A program made the position numbers and the translations under genes. Shown here in pieces: positions 52,610 to 61,900 of a stretch of 64,000 nt of DNA. A model generated the notes under the pieces. That model saw nothing but the letters and a program-made list of their open reading frames with translations. It did no database searches and was not told where the DNA came from. Source of the stretch: Streptomyces sp. CB02400 (GTDB taxonomy: Bacteria; Actinomycetota; Actinomycetes; Streptomycetales; Streptomycetaceae); NCBI RefSeq assembly GCF_001905725.1, contig NZ_LIWB01000005.1:434001-498000 (forward strand), written 5' to 3'. Within the stretch, counting starts at the first letter, position 1; each line of letters opens with the position of its first letter.

Positions 52610-53872
52610 GTGAAGGTCCTCGTCATCGGCAGCGGCGCCCGCGAACACGCCCTGTGCCACTCCCTGTCCCTCGACCCCGACGTCACCGCGCTGCACTGCG
52701 CCCCCGGCAACGCCGGCATCGCCGGGGTCGCCGAGCTGCACCAGGTCGACGCCCTCGACGGCGCGGCCGTGTCCGCGCTGGCCGCGCGGCTCGGTGCGGA
52801 CCTCGTGGTGGTCGGCCCGGAGGCGCCCCTCGTCGCCGGTGTCGCCGACGCCGTGCGCGACGCGGGCATCCCGGTCTTCGGCCCCTCCAAGGAGGCCGCG
52901 CGGCTCGAGGGCTCCAAGGCCTTCGCGAAGGACGTCATGGCGGGGGCCGGCGTGCCCACCGCCCGCAGTTACGTCTGCACGACGCCCGAGGAGGTCGACG
53001 CGGCCCTCGGCGCGTTCGGCGCCCCGTACGTCGTCAAGGACGACGGGCTCGCGGCCGGCAAGGGCGTCGTCGTCACCGACGACGTCGAGGCGGCCCGCGC
53101 GCACGCCGGTGCCTGTGAGCGCGTGGTGATCGAGGAGTTCCTCGACGGCCCCGAGGTGTCCCTCTTCGCGATCACCGACGGCGAGACGGTCGTACCGCTC
53201 CAGCCCGCCCAGGACTTCAAGCGCGCGCTGGACGGCGACGAGGGTCCGAACACCGGTGGCATGGGGGCGTACTCCCCGCTGCCGTGGGCCGACCCCAAGC
53301 TGGTCGACGAGGTCATGGAGACGGTTCTCCAGCCGACCGTCGACGAGATGCGGCGCCGTGGCACCCCGTTCTCCGGGTTGCTCTACGCCGGTCTGGCGAT
53401 CACCTCGCGCGGTGTCCGCGTGATCGAGTTCAACGCCCGCTTCGGCGACCCCGAGACCCAGGTGGTCCTGGCCCGGCTGAAGACCCCGCTGGGCGGCGTG
53501 CTGATGGCCGCCGCCACCGGCAACCTCGCCCACCTGGAGCCGACGCGGTGGAGCGACGAGGCCGCGGTCACCGTGGTCGTCGCCTCGCACAACTACCCCG
53601 GCACCCCGCGCACCGGCGACCCGATCACGGGCCTGGACGAGGTCGCCGCCCAGGACGCCCCGCACGCGTACGTGCTGCACGCGGGGACGAAGCGGGACGG
53701 TGACGCGGTCGTCAGCGCGGGCGGGCGCGTGCTGTCCGTCACGGCGACCGGCAAGGACCTCACCGAGGCACGCGACCGCGCCTACCGCGCGGTGTCCCGC
53801 ATCGGCCTCGACGGCTCCCAGCACCGTACGGACATCGCGGCGAAGGCGGCGCGGGAGGCGCAGGACGCGTAA
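52610..53872 (+). CDS. purD: Phosphoribosylamine--glycine ligase
   Basis: A 420-residue ATP-grasp enzyme for step two of purine synthesis (GAR synthetase). Seen are [44 protein letters not shown] (ATP-grasp), [10 protein letters not shown] and [19 protein letters not shown]. Full length. GTG at 52610. It follows dnaX by 89 bp and is followed by a strong terminator; purC lies 4.3 kb further on, separated by two unrelated genes. Confidence 0.95.
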   Translation: MKVLVIGSGAREHALCHSLSLDPDVTALHCAPGNAGIAGVAELHQVDALDGAAVSALAARLGADLVVVGPEAPLVAGVADAVRDAGIPVFGPSKEAARLEGSKAFAKDVMAGAGVPTARSYVCTTPEEVDAALGAFGAPYVVKDDGLAAGKGVVVTDDVEAARAHAGACERVVIEEFLDGPEVSLFAITDGETVVPLQPAQDFKRALDGDEGPNTGGMGAYSPLPWADPKLVDEVMETVLQPTVDEMRRRGTPFSGLLYAGLAITSRGVRVIEFNARFGDPETQVVLARLKTPLGGVLMAAATGNLAHLEPTRWSDEAAVTVVVASHNYPGTPRTGDPITGLDEVAAQDAPHAYVLHAGTKRDGDAVVSAGGRVLSVTATGKDLTEARDRAYRAVSRIGLDGSQHRTDIAAKAAREAQDA

Positions 53873-53913
53873 GCCGGACGGGCCGGTCCCCGTCCCGGCT
53901 CCGATGAACCCCG

Positions 53914-53947
53914 CAGGCCCCGGATCCGTCTCAGGATCCGGGGCCTG
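53914..53947 (+). terminator. Terminator after purD
   Basis: A 14-bp perfect stem (CAGGCCCCGGATCC and complement) with 6-nt loop, 42 bp after the purD stop. Confidence 0.85.
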
Positions 53948-54165
53948 ACCCTTGCCGTCCGTCATTCACCTTTCCCCAAAGCCATTCCATCGAGTGAGCG
54001 ATGCGCCATCCGGCTGACGAGAACCGGGGCCCCAACTATGGTGCCGCGCAAGCGTTCCGGCACTTGGCCCATCGGCATTGCGATGTCAGTGGCGGGTGCC
54101 ACAGTGGGGGAGTGGGCAACGCCGAGACAGCGTCAGGACCGCCGGGAGGGAGGTGAGGACGGGCC

Positions 54166-56415
54166 ATGAGCGGAAGCGGAACGGGAGCGGAGGCGGGCGC
54201 GCGGACCGCGCGGTCGCACGCGCTGGCCGTGCTGCGCGTCCGGAGCCGGGCACTGGCCGTCGCCCTGCTGCCGGCCGCCGTCGCCGTGATCCTGCTCGTC
54301 GGCGGGTCCACCGGCCATCTGCCGGGCGGCGGCTGGGACCTCGCCCGCCGGCTCCTCACACCGGTCGCGGTGCTGGTCCTGCTCGTCGCCGCCGGTGTCG
54401 CCCTGGTCGTCGTACGGGCCCGGCCCGCCATGAGCCCCACGGTCCCGATCGCCGAGGACGCGGCCCCGGACCTGTACCGGATGGTGCGCGACCTCGCCGA
54501 CCGGCTCGACGTCCCCGCCCCCTCCGCGATAGCGCTCACCCCGGACTGCGACAGCTGGCTGGAGGACCGCACCCATCCGGCCCACGGCCCCCCGCCCGCC
54601 GAGGAGCACGGCGACATAGCCGGTGCGGGGCAGCCCGTCCGGGGCAGGGCCGCTGCCGCGCCCGTGCTGGTGATCGGTTCCCCGTTCCTGTGGTGGATGC
54701 GGGTGGGCGAGCTGCGCGCGGTCCTCGCCCCGGTCGTCGCCGGTACGGGACCGTCGGCGCACCCGGACATAGCCGCCGCCCGGCGCTTCGTGCGGGGGCT
54801 GGACGCCGCGGTGGCCGTGTCCTCGGCGCCCCGCCGGGGGCCGGTGGTCCGCGGGGTGCTCGCGGGTGTCGGCCGGGTCGCCCGTCTGCTGCTGCGCGGC
54901 TGCCGGGGGCATGCCGCCGAGATGGAGCGCGGGGTCGCCGCGGCGGCGGCCGAGCGTGCGCAGGCCGTGGACTACGGGCTGCGGATCGTCGCCCAGGAGC
55001 AGGTGGGGCTGGCGTACGCGGGCTGGGACCGGCTGCTCACCCGGGTGGCGCTGCCGGCCTGGCGGATGGGCCGCTGGCCCTCGCGGCTCAACGCGGGAGT
55101 GGTGGCGGCGCTGACCGAGCTGTCCCGCCGGGACCGGCTGGCGGAGGGCTTCGCCTCCCGTCTCGGCGAGCGTCCCGCCTGCGACCTGCTGGAAGAGCCG
55201 GGCACGGTGGACGAGGCCGCCTCGCTCCTCGCCGCCCGCCTCTTCCACGGCGGGCCCGCGGAAACCGGCCCGGACTGGTCCCCGGTCCACTGGGGCGACT
55301 ACCCGGAGGAGGTCGTCGACCGCAAGTGGCGCACCGACGCCGCCCGCCTCCACCGCGTCCTGGACGCCCTCCACGTCCCGCCCGCCCCCGACGAGCCCTC
55401 GGCCCCCGGCGGCCCCACCCTCGCCCGGGTCCTGACCCACCTGACCACCCCACCCACCCGCCCTACGGCCCCCGGCCCCCTTACGGCACCCACGGACCGC
55501 GACCCGTCCACGAAGCCGCCCCCGCCCACGGAGTCCGCCTCACCTGCGGATCCCGGCCCTCTTACGGCACCCACCTCACCCACGGACCGCGCCCCGTCCA
55601 CTGAGCCGCCCCCGCCCGGGGAACCCGCCCCGCCGATGGATCCGGCCCCGTCCACGGAACCTGCCCCGCTGACGGCCGCTGCCCAGCCCACGAGGTCCGC
55701 CCCGCCCACAGTGCCCGCCTCACCCAGGGATCCCGCCTCGTCCGAGTCCCACCCGTCCGGCGGCTCCGCCACCCCGTTCACGGACCGTGCCTCGTCCACG
55801 GAGCCCATCCGCCCTGCGGACCCCGGCCCTCTTACGGCGCCTGCCTCACCCACGGACCGTGGCTCGTCCACTGAGCCGTCCCCGCCGACGGAGCCTGCCG
55901 CGCCTGCGGAACCCGCCCCGCCGATGGATCCGGCCCCGTCCACGGAGCCCGGTTCACCCGCTGGGCCGGTCACGGATCTCGGTCTGTCTTCGGCTCCCGA
56001 TCCCGACGACGAGGACCTGGCCGGTGCCACCACCCGCAGTGCCGCTCTCGCCGTCCGGCTGAGTGCCGAGCTGGCCCGGGAAGAGACGGCAGGGTCCTCT
56101 GCTGCCGGCGCGGGCACCGTCCCCCTCCGGGACGACCAGGCGCTCCCCCTCTTCCCGCTCCAGCCCCCGCGCACCGCGCGTGAGCTGCTCGCCGATCACA
56201 TCGCGGCGATGGTCTGCTGCGCCGCGATGGACACCGCGGGTGCCACCCCCGGCCTCGACTGGCTCGACGGCCCCACGCTTATCCTCGGCGGCGCACGGGC
56301 CACCGACCTCTCCTCCCAGGTCCTGGTCCTCATCGAGGACGGCGATCCCTCCGCCCTCCGGCTGTGGCTGACCCGGCAGGGCATACGCCCCGAGAAGCCC
56401 GTACGGCTCGTCTGA
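54166..56415 (+). CDS. Membrane protein with an inactivated M48 peptidase-like domain
   Basis: A 749-residue protein. Two membrane helices (about 33-52 and 66-88) precede a region that follows the M48/HtpX pattern: AEDAAPDLYRMVRDLADRLD, APSAIALTPDCDSWLED, VLVIGSPFLWWMRVGELRAVL. In M48 enzymes the last is followed by AHELGH; here it is APVVAG, so the zinc site is lost. A helical stretch (RAQAVDYGLRIVAQEQVGLAY) takes the place of the AD-rich helix. Residues about 440-610 are a Pro/Thr/Ser/Glu linker of degenerate repeats (DPGPLTAPTSPTDRAPSTEP). A folded C-terminal domain contains AMVCCAAMDTAGATPGLDWL. ATG at 54166 has GGGAGGGAGGTGAG upstream. Function unknown. Confidence 0.8.
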   Translation: MSGSGTGAEAGARTARSHALAVLRVRSRALAVALLPAAVAVILLVGGSTGHLPGGGWDLARRLLTPVAVLVLLVAAGVALVVVRARPAMSPTVPIAEDAAPDLYRMVRDLADRLDVPAPSAIALTPDCDSWLEDRTHPAHGPPPAEEHGDIAGAGQPVRGRAAAAPVLVIGSPFLWWMRVGELRAVLAPVVAGTGPSAHPDIAAARRFVRGLDAAVAVSSAPRRGPVVRGVLAGVGRVARLLLRGCRGHAAEMERGVAAAAAERAQAVDYGLRIVAQEQVGLAYAGWDRLLTRVALPAWRMGRWPSRLNAGVVAALTELSRRDRLAEGFASRLGERPACDLLEEPGTVDEAASLLAARLFHGGPAETGPDWSPVHWGDYPEEVVDRKWRTDAARLHRVLDALHVPPAPDEPSAPGGPTLARVLTHLTTPPTRPTAPGPLTAPTDRDPSTKPPPPTESASPADPGPLTAPTSPTDRAPSTEPPPPGEPAPPMDPAPSTEPAPLTAAAQPTRSAPPTVPASPRDPASSESHPSGGSATPFTDRASSTEPIRPADPGPLTAPASPTDRGSSTEPSPPTEPAAPAEPAPPMDPAPSTEPGSPAGPVTDLGLSSAPDPDDEDLAGATTRSAALAVRLSAELAREETAGSSAAGAGTVPLRDDQALPLFPLQPPRTARELLADHIAAMVCCAAMDTAGATPGLDWLDGPTLILGGARATDLSSQVLVLIEDGDPSALRLWLTRQGIRPEKPVRLV
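55490..55960. repeat. Degenerate repeats coding a Pro/Thr/Ser/Glu linker
   Basis: Units coding PADPGPLTAP-SPTDR-STEP-P--EPA-P-DPAPSTEP recur at about 55550-55660 and 55815-55945 with strong DNA similarity, with shorter fragments between. The frame is always kept. It is an intragenic minisatellite. Confidence 0.7.
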
Positions 56416-56585
56416 GCCGGCGGCCCCCTCCCCCGGAGCTCCGGAGCTCACCCTTCCGTTTTCGGTCAATTCAAGACGAACGGTGACGGAAGGCGTGCGC
56501 AATGTGATGTGCTTGGACCGTTCGCGCCCCCTGGCAAGAGCGCGCGACATACGACAACCACATAACACCAGGGAGGGGAGCGATC

Positions 56586-58115
56586 ATGGGTTCGGAGCAG
56601 ATCCGCCGCTGGGAATCGGGAGCACTGGCGCACGCCGTGAACGACCCCTTCGGACAGGGCCCCCTCCCGTGGCTGCGCGGCAGCGAGACGTACTTCGGCG
56701 ACAGCGGCCAGGTCGTCCCCTGGTACGTGGACCCGGAGCCGTACACGGACACGGAACGGGCCGCTGCCGCCCGCGTCCCGAAACGGGGCGGCCCGAGGAT
56801 CCCCGCCCCCCGTGCCTCCTCCGACTCCGTCGGGCCCCGCGCCGCCGACGACGTGCACCGCCAGATCAAGGGCTTCGCCTCCACCGGCGCGGTCGCCCCC
56901 GGCGAGTCCATCGACTTCCACATCACCGTCGACCCGCCCCAGCCGTTCGACGTCGACGTCTACCGCATCGGCCACTACAGCGGCCACGGCGCCACCAAGA
57001 TCACCTCCAGCCCCCGCCTCTCCGGCATCGTGCAGCCGGCGCCCCTCACCGCCGACCGCACCGTCTCCTGCCACCACTGGTGGCTGTCCTGGCGGTTACC
57101 GGTCCCGTCGTACTGGAGCGTCGGCGCGTACGTCGCCGTCCTCACCACCGCCGACGGCTACCGCTCGCACATCCCGTTCACCGTCCGCGACAGCCGCCCC
57201 GCCGACCTCCTCCTGGTGCTGCCCGACGTCACCTGGCAGGCGTACAACCTCTACCCGGAGGACGGCCGTACCGGCGCGAGCCTCTACCACGCCTGGGACG
57301 AACAGGGCAGGCTGCTCGGCGAGGCCGACGCCGCCACCACCGTCTCCTTCGACCGCCCGTACGCGGGCGCCGGCCTCCCGCTGCACGTCGGCCACGCCTA
57401 CGACGTCATCCGCTGGGCCGAGCGCTACGGCTACGACCTCGCCTACGCCGACGCCCGCGACCTGCACGCCGGCCGGATCGACCCCGCCCGCTACCGGGGC
57501 CTGATCTTCCCCGGCCACGACGAGTACTGGTCGGCCCCCATGCGCACCGCCGTGGAGCACGCCCGTGAGCACGGCACGTCCCTCGTCTTCCTCTCCGCCA
57601 ACACCATGTACTGGCAGGTGGAGCTCGCCCCCTCCCCGTCCGGCCCCGCCCGCCTGCTGACCTGCCGCAAACGCCAGGGCCCGGGCAAACCGACCCTGTG
57701 GCGGGAACAGGACCGCGCGGAGCAGCAGCTCCTGGGCATCCAGTACGCGGGACCCGTCCCGCAGCCGCACCCGCTGATCGTCCGCAACGCCTCCCACTGG
57801 ATGTGGGAGGCGACCGGCGCGCAGGAGGGCGACGGCATCGAGGGCATGGTCGCGGCCGAGGCCGACCGCTACTACCCGCGCACCCCGCTGCCCGAGCACG
57901 AGGAGCGCGTGCTGCTCGCCCACTCCCCGTACACCGACCGCCGGGGCGTCCGCCGCCACCAGGAGACGTCCCTCTACCGGGCCCCCTCCGGCGCCTGGGT
58001 CTTCGCCTCCGGCACCTTCGCCTGGTCACCGGCCCTGGACCGCCCGGGTCACGTCGACCCCCGCGTCCAGCGCGCCACCGCCAACCTCCTGGACCGCATC
58101 TGCAAACGCGACTGA
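56586..58115 (+). CDS. N,N-dimethylformamidase beta-subunit-like protein
   Basis: A 509-residue protein of the DMFase large-subunit-like family. Diagnostic blocks are DVDVYRIGHYSGHGATKI, the RPADLLLVLPDVTWQAYNLY segment and IFPGHDEYWSAPMRTAVEHA, followed by SLVFLSANTMYWQVEL and VFASGTFAWSPALDR. Iron-ligand Tyr/Glu/His residues of true DMFase are in such blocks. Most actinobacterial members are not proven amidases. ATG at 56586 has GGGAGGGGAGCG upstream. It lies between the pseudo-M48 gene and purC and starts 170 bp after the former. Confidence 0.85.
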   Translation: MGSEQIRRWESGALAHAVNDPFGQGPLPWLRGSETYFGDSGQVVPWYVDPEPYTDTERAAAARVPKRGGPRIPAPRASSDSVGPRAADDVHRQIKGFASTGAVAPGESIDFHITVDPPQPFDVDVYRIGHYSGHGATKITSSPRLSGIVQPAPLTADRTVSCHHWWLSWRLPVPSYWSVGAYVAVLTTADGYRSHIPFTVRDSRPADLLLVLPDVTWQAYNLYPEDGRTGASLYHAWDEQGRLLGEADAATTVSFDRPYAGAGLPLHVGHAYDVIRWAERYGYDLAYADARDLHAGRIDPARYRGLIFPGHDEYWSAPMRTAVEHAREHGTSLVFLSANTMYWQVELAPSPSGPARLLTCRKRQGPGKPTLWREQDRAEQQLLGIQYAGPVPQPHPLIVRNASHWMWEATGAQEGDGIEGMVAAEADRYYPRTPLPEHEERVLLAHSPYTDRRGVRRHQETSLYRAPSGAWVFASGTFAWSPALDRPGHVDPRVQRATANLLDRICKRD

Positions 58116-58184
58116 CCCCGGGCCACGACCGTTCGCCCCATACGGGAGAATCGAGTCACTTGGAAAGAACCACAGGGAGAAACC

Positions 58185-59084
58185 GTGTCCGGATTCGTCG
58201 AAAAGCCCGAGCCGATCCAGGTTCCGGGTCTGGTGCATCTGCACACCGGCAAGGTGCGCGAGCTGTACCGGAGCGAGGCGGGCGACCTCGTGATGGTCGC
58301 CAGTGACCGCATCTCCGCCTACGACTGGGTGCTGCCGACCGAGATCCCCGACAAGGGCCGGGTCCTCACCCAGCTCTCTCTGTGGTGGTTCGACCAGCTC
58401 GCCGACCTGCTCCCCAACCACGTCCTGAGCACCGAGCTCCCGGACGGCGCCCCCGCCGACTGGGCCGGCCGCACCCTGGTCTGCAAGTCCCTGAACATGG
58501 TCCCGGTGGAGTGCGTGGCCCGCGGCTACCTCACCGGCTCGGGCCTGGTCGAGTACGACGAGTCCCGTACGGTCTGCGGCCTCGCCCTCCCCGAGGGCCT
58601 GGTGGACGGCTCCGAACTGCCCGCCCCGATCTTCACCCCGGCCACCAAGGCCGCCGTCGGCGAGCACGACGAGAACGTCTCCTACGAAGAGGTCGCCCGC
58701 CAGGTCGGCGCGGAGACCGCCGCCCAGCTCCGCCAGGCGACCCTCGCCGCCTACTCCCGCGCCCGGGACATCGCCCGCGACCGGGGCATCATCCTCGCGG
58801 ACACCAAGTTCGAGTTCGGCTTCGACGGCGAGCACCTGGTCATCGCGGACGAGGTGCTCACCCCGGACTCCTCCCGCTTCTGGCCGGCCGAGCAGTGGGA
58901 GCCGGGCCGCGCGCAGCCGTCGTACGACAAGCAGTTCGTGCGGGACTGGCTGACCTCCGCCGAGTCGGGCTGGGACCGCAGGAGCGAGCAGCCCCCGCCG
59001 CCGCTGCCGGAGCACATCGTGGACGCGACCCGCACCAAGTACGTGGAGGCGTACGAGCGCCTGACCGGCACCACCTGGAGCTGA
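58185..59084 (+). CDS. purC: Phosphoribosylaminoimidazole-succinocarboxamide synthase
   Basis: A 299-residue SAICAR synthetase for purine synthesis. Seen are HLHTGKVRELYRSEAGDLVM, ASDRISAYDWVLPTEIPDKG, VECVARGYLTGSG, ILADTKFEFGFD and DEVLTPDSSRFWP. Length fits the single-domain type common in actinobacteria. GTG at 58185 has AGGGAG about 6 nt upstream. A perfect palindromic terminator follows at 59094-59123. Confidence 0.95.
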   Translation: MSGFVEKPEPIQVPGLVHLHTGKVRELYRSEAGDLVMVASDRISAYDWVLPTEIPDKGRVLTQLSLWWFDQLADLLPNHVLSTELPDGAPADWAGRTLVCKSLNMVPVECVARGYLTGSGLVEYDESRTVCGLALPEGLVDGSELPAPIFTPATKAAVGEHDENVSYEEVARQVGAETAAQLRQATLAAYSRARDIARDRGIILADTKFEFGFDGEHLVIADEVLTPDSSRFWPAEQWEPGRAQPSYDKQFVRDWLTSAESGWDRRSEQPPPPLPEHIVDATRTKYVEAYERLTGTTWS

Positions 59085-59093
59085 GCGCACGAC

Positions 59094-59123
59094 GAAGGCC
59101 CCGGTCGATCGACCGGGGCCTTC
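59094..59123. terminator. Palindromic terminator between purC and tRNA-Gly
   Basis: A 30-bp perfect palindrome (GAAGGCCCCGGTCGA and complement). It serves purC from the left and the tRNA-Gly from the right. An almost identical element (62956-62982) stands next to the second tRNA-Gly(GCC). Confidence 0.85.
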
Positions 59124-59129
59124 ATGTGG

Positions 59130-59202
59130 AGCGAACGACGAGGTTCGAACTCGCGACCTCAACCTTGGCAAGGTTGCGCTCTACCAACTGAGCTACGTTC
59201 GC
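59130..59202 (-). tRNA. tRNA-Gly (GCC), copy 1
   Basis: A 73-nt cloverleaf: acceptor GCGAACG/CGTTCGC, D-loop with GG (TTGGTA), anticodon GCC in loop TTGCCAA, T-arm GCGAG-TTCGAAC-CTCGT. Differs from copy 2 at 62990-63062 only in the acceptor stem and one T-loop base. Confidence 0.95.
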
Positions 59203-59224
59203 ATGCGCCGTGGCGCGACACCCA

Positions 59225-59839
59225 CTATACCCAACCCCGCTCCCGTGCGAGACGGACCGCCGCATGACGGTTCTCCGCGCCGAGCTTCGAGACGGCCGAG
59301 GAGAGGTAGTTCCGCACGGTCCCCTGGGACAGCGCGGCCCGCTCCGCGATCTCCGCCACGGGTGCCCCGTCCGCCGCGAGTTCCAGCACCTCGGCCTCGC
59401 GCGCGGTCAGCGGGGAGTCGCCGGCGGCGATCGCGTCGGCGGCCAACTCGGGGTCGACGTAACGGTTTCCCGCGTGCACCGTGCGGATGAGCTCCGCGAG
59501 CCGCTGGGCACTGACGGTCTTGGGGACGAACCCCCGCACGCCCGCCGCGAGCGCCCGCTTCAGATGCCCGGGCCGCCCGTGACCGGTCACGATCAGCACC
59601 CGGCAGCCGGGCAGCTCCGCCCGCAGGGATGTGGCGACCTTCACACCGTCCGCGCCGGGCATCTGCAGATCCAGTACGGCGACATCGGGGGCGTGCGCCC
59701 GCGCCATCGCCAGCGCCTCGGGACCGGAGGCGGCCTCGGCGACCACGAGGAGGTCGTCCTCCAGGGAGAGCAGGGCGGCCAGCGCGCCCCGGATCAGATG
59801 CTCGTCGTCGGCGAGCAGTACGCGGACGACGTCCGTCAC
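59225..59839 (-). CDS. NarL/FixJ-family response regulator
   Basis: A 204-residue response regulator. Receiver: LLADDEHLIRGALAALL, phosphoacceptor Asp near 55 in VAVLDLQMPGADG, PKTVS Lys near 107. C-terminal LuxR helix-turn-helix: LTAREAEVLELAADG and RAALSQGTVRNYLSSAVSKL. ATG overlaps the kinase stop (ATGA), so the pair is coupled. Last gene of an ABC-permease-kinase-regulator operon and probably activates it through the palindrome at 62918-62929. DesR is the best studied relative. Confidence 0.9.
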   Translation of the reverse strand: MTDVVRVLLADDEHLIRGALAALLSLEDDLLVVAEAASGPEALAMARAHAPDVAVLDLQMPGADGVKVATSLRAELPGCRVLIVTGHGRPGHLKRALAAGVRGFVPKTVSAQRLAELIRTVHAGNRYVDPELAADAIAAGDSPLTAREAEVLELAADGAPVAEIAERAALSQGTVRNYLSSAVSKLGAENRHAAVRLARERGWV

Positions 59840-61077
59840 GACGCGACCTCCAACACGGCCTCGGCACTCAGGGGCACCTCCGCGACCAGCCGGAACGCAC
59901 CCTTGCCGATGCCTCCGGCGGTCAGCGTGCCGCCCACCGCCGACAGCCGCTCCCGCAGCCCCGCCAGGCCCGAGCCGCCCACACCGCTCGGGCCGGCCGC
60001 CCCGGACGGAGCCGCCGCCCCGTCGTTCTGCACCGTCAACACCACACGTCCCTCAGGCATCCGCACCGACACGGTGCACTTCTTCGCGTCCCCGTGCCGC
60101 AGCACGTTGGTGGTCGCCTCCCGCACGACCCAGCCGAGGGCCGACTGCACTTCACTGGGCAGCCCGCCCGTCTCACCGCTCACCTCGCAGTCGATCCCGG
60201 CCGCCCTCAGCACTCCCCGCGCACCGCTGAGTTCGGCCTCCAGGTCGATCTCCCGGTAGCCGCGCACCACGTCGCGCACCTCCCGCTGGGACTCCTGGGC
60301 GATGCGCTGCACCTCGATCATCTGCTCCACCGCCTCGGGCCGCTCGCGCCGCGCGAGCTGGACGGCCAGCTCGCTCTTGAGCGCGATCACGGCGAGGTTC
60401 CTCCCCATCACGTCGTGCAGGTCCCGCCCGAACCGCAGCCGCTCCTCGGCGACCGCGAGCCGGGCCCGGGTCTCGCGCGCCTCGTCGAGCGCGAAGACGG
60501 CGTTGAGCAGCCAGACGGAGAAGACCGCGGTGAAGGCGAGGAAGCCGGAGCCGGCCAGCACGATCGCGGCCGTTCCCAGCGCGGTGGGGACGGGCGCGCC
60601 CAGCAGCAGGAGCACGAGGAACGTTCCGGCCCCGAACCCGCCGACGACGGCGAGGGCGCGCCGCCGGTCGCGCACCCCGAGCGTGATCATGCCCGCGCCG
60701 AAGCAGAGCACGCCCCCGAAGACCGAGCCCGCGGCGGTGTCGACGCCGTCACCCGGCGGCCCGTGTTCCGCGATGACGAGGGCGGCGACCGCGAGCGCCG
60801 CGGTCAGGACGCCGAGCGTCCACATCAGCCGCAGGGGCTGGGGGCACCGTCCGCGGGTCCAGTCCAGGGACCGGGAGACGATCACCATGCCCAGCGCGGC
60901 GTGCGCCGTGACCAGCAGCGCCAGGACGAGTGCGAGCCGTCCGCCCACCCGTCCGAAGGCCGGCAGGCCGATCGCGGCCATCTCGGAGAGGCAGACGGAG
61001 TGGAACGACCACCGCGTGTACGTCTCGACCTTCGCCGGTGTGCTCTTGCGCCCCCACCAGCCGCCCGGCCTGCTCAT
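59836..61077 (-). CDS. DesK/NarX-type sensor histidine kinase
   Basis: A 413-residue kinase. Five or six membrane helices in residues 25-180, no large extracytoplasmic domain, so it likely senses the membrane. HisKA_3 with phosphoacceptor His near 222 in RFGRDLHDVMGRNLAVIALK. HATPase has VVREATTNVLRHGDAKKCTV and GGSGLAGLRERL. Motifs intact. ATG at 61077 has GGGAGAGAG upstream. Located between the ABC permease (28 bp gap) and response regulator (4-bp overlap). Confidence 0.9.
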   Translation of the reverse strand: MSRPGGWWGRKSTPAKVETYTRWSFHSVCLSEMAAIGLPAFGRVGGRLALVLALLVTAHAALGMVIVSRSLDWTRGRCPQPLRLMWTLGVLTAALAVAALVIAEHGPPGDGVDTAAGSVFGGVLCFGAGMITLGVRDRRRALAVVGGFGAGTFLVLLLLGAPVPTALGTAAIVLAGSGFLAFTAVFSVWLLNAVFALDEARETRARLAVAEERLRFGRDLHDVMGRNLAVIALKSELAVQLARRERPEAVEQMIEVQRIAQESQREVRDVVRGYREIDLEAELSGARGVLRAAGIDCEVSGETGGLPSEVQSALGWVVREATTNVLRHGDAKKCTVSVRMPEGRVVLTVQNDGAAAPSGAAGPSGVGGSGLAGLRERLSAVGGTLTAGGIGKGAFRLVAEVPLSAEAVLEVAS

Positions 61078-61105
61078 GTCCCGCTCTCTCCCGCCCTCGC
61101 GTACG

Positions 61106-61900
61106 TCAGTGCCTCGGCTCCCAGCGGAACCACCGCCGTACAGCAAACACCGCCAGCAGGGTCCAGGCCACCGCCGTCACGAGGGCGCCCAGCGCCTCGG
61201 CGGCCGACAGGTCGCCGGTCCAGCCGCCGCGCACCAGGGTGACGACGGGTGTCAGCGGCAGCAGTTCGCAGACGGAGGCCACCCGGTCGGGGAGCAGCTC
61301 CAGCGGGACGAACATGCCGGAGCCGAGCATCGAGACGATCATCAGCGGCATCGGGGTGACCTGCGCGCTCTCCCCGGTGCGGGTGAAAGCCGCGGTGACG
61401 GCCGCGAGCGCGGCGCACATCACGAGCCCCAACAGCAGGCCGAGGACGGCCAGATGCGGTGCGGACGGCGCGGACATGTCGAGCAGTACCGCGCAGGCCA
61501 CGGTCAGTACCAGGCACTGCACAAGGCCGGTGAGGACGGACGGCAGCGCGGACCCGCCGAGGATCTCGGCGTCCCGCAGCTCGCCCGTGCGCAGTCGCTT
61601 GAGGACGAGTTCCTCACGGCGGACGACGAAGACGCCGACGAGGGCGGAGTACACGGCGAACAGCAGGGAGAAGCCGACGGCGGCGGGCAGCACGACGGCG
61701 CCGGGGGTCAGTCCCGCCTCGGCGAGGTCCATCTCCTCGGCCGCCGACCGCACGCTCAGCGGCAGCACCAGCGGCACGAACAGCGCGGCGACGAGCGTGC
61801 CCTTGCTCCGCCCCAGCAGCGTCATTTCGGCGCGGGCGAGGGAGGTCATCCGGCTCACCGGTGTGGTCGTGGTCCTGGCCGTGCTTGTGGTCGTGCTCAT
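61106..61900 (-). CDS. ABC-2 type transporter permease
   Basis: A 264-residue ABC-2 permease with six membrane helices. Seen are the N-terminal amphipathic part ARAEMTLLGRSKGTLVAALF, the loop FVVRREELVLKRLRTGEL of ABC-2 exporters and SMLGSGMFVPLELLPDRVAS. ATG overlaps the ATPase stop. With the ATPase it forms an exporter of lipid or drug type, as in the DrrAB family. Confidence 0.88.
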   Translation of the reverse strand: MSTTTSTARTTTTPVSRMTSLARAEMTLLGRSKGTLVAALFVPLVLPLSVRSAAEEMDLAEAGLTPGAVVLPAAVGFSLLFAVYSALVGVFVVRREELVLKRLRTGELRDAEILGGSALPSVLTGLVQCLVLTVACAVLLDMSAPSAPHLAVLGLLLGLVMCAALAAVTAAFTRTGESAQVTPMPLMIVSMLGSGMFVPLELLPDRVASVCELLPLTPVVTLVRGGWTGDLSAAEALGALVTAVAWTLLAVFAVRRWFRWEPRH

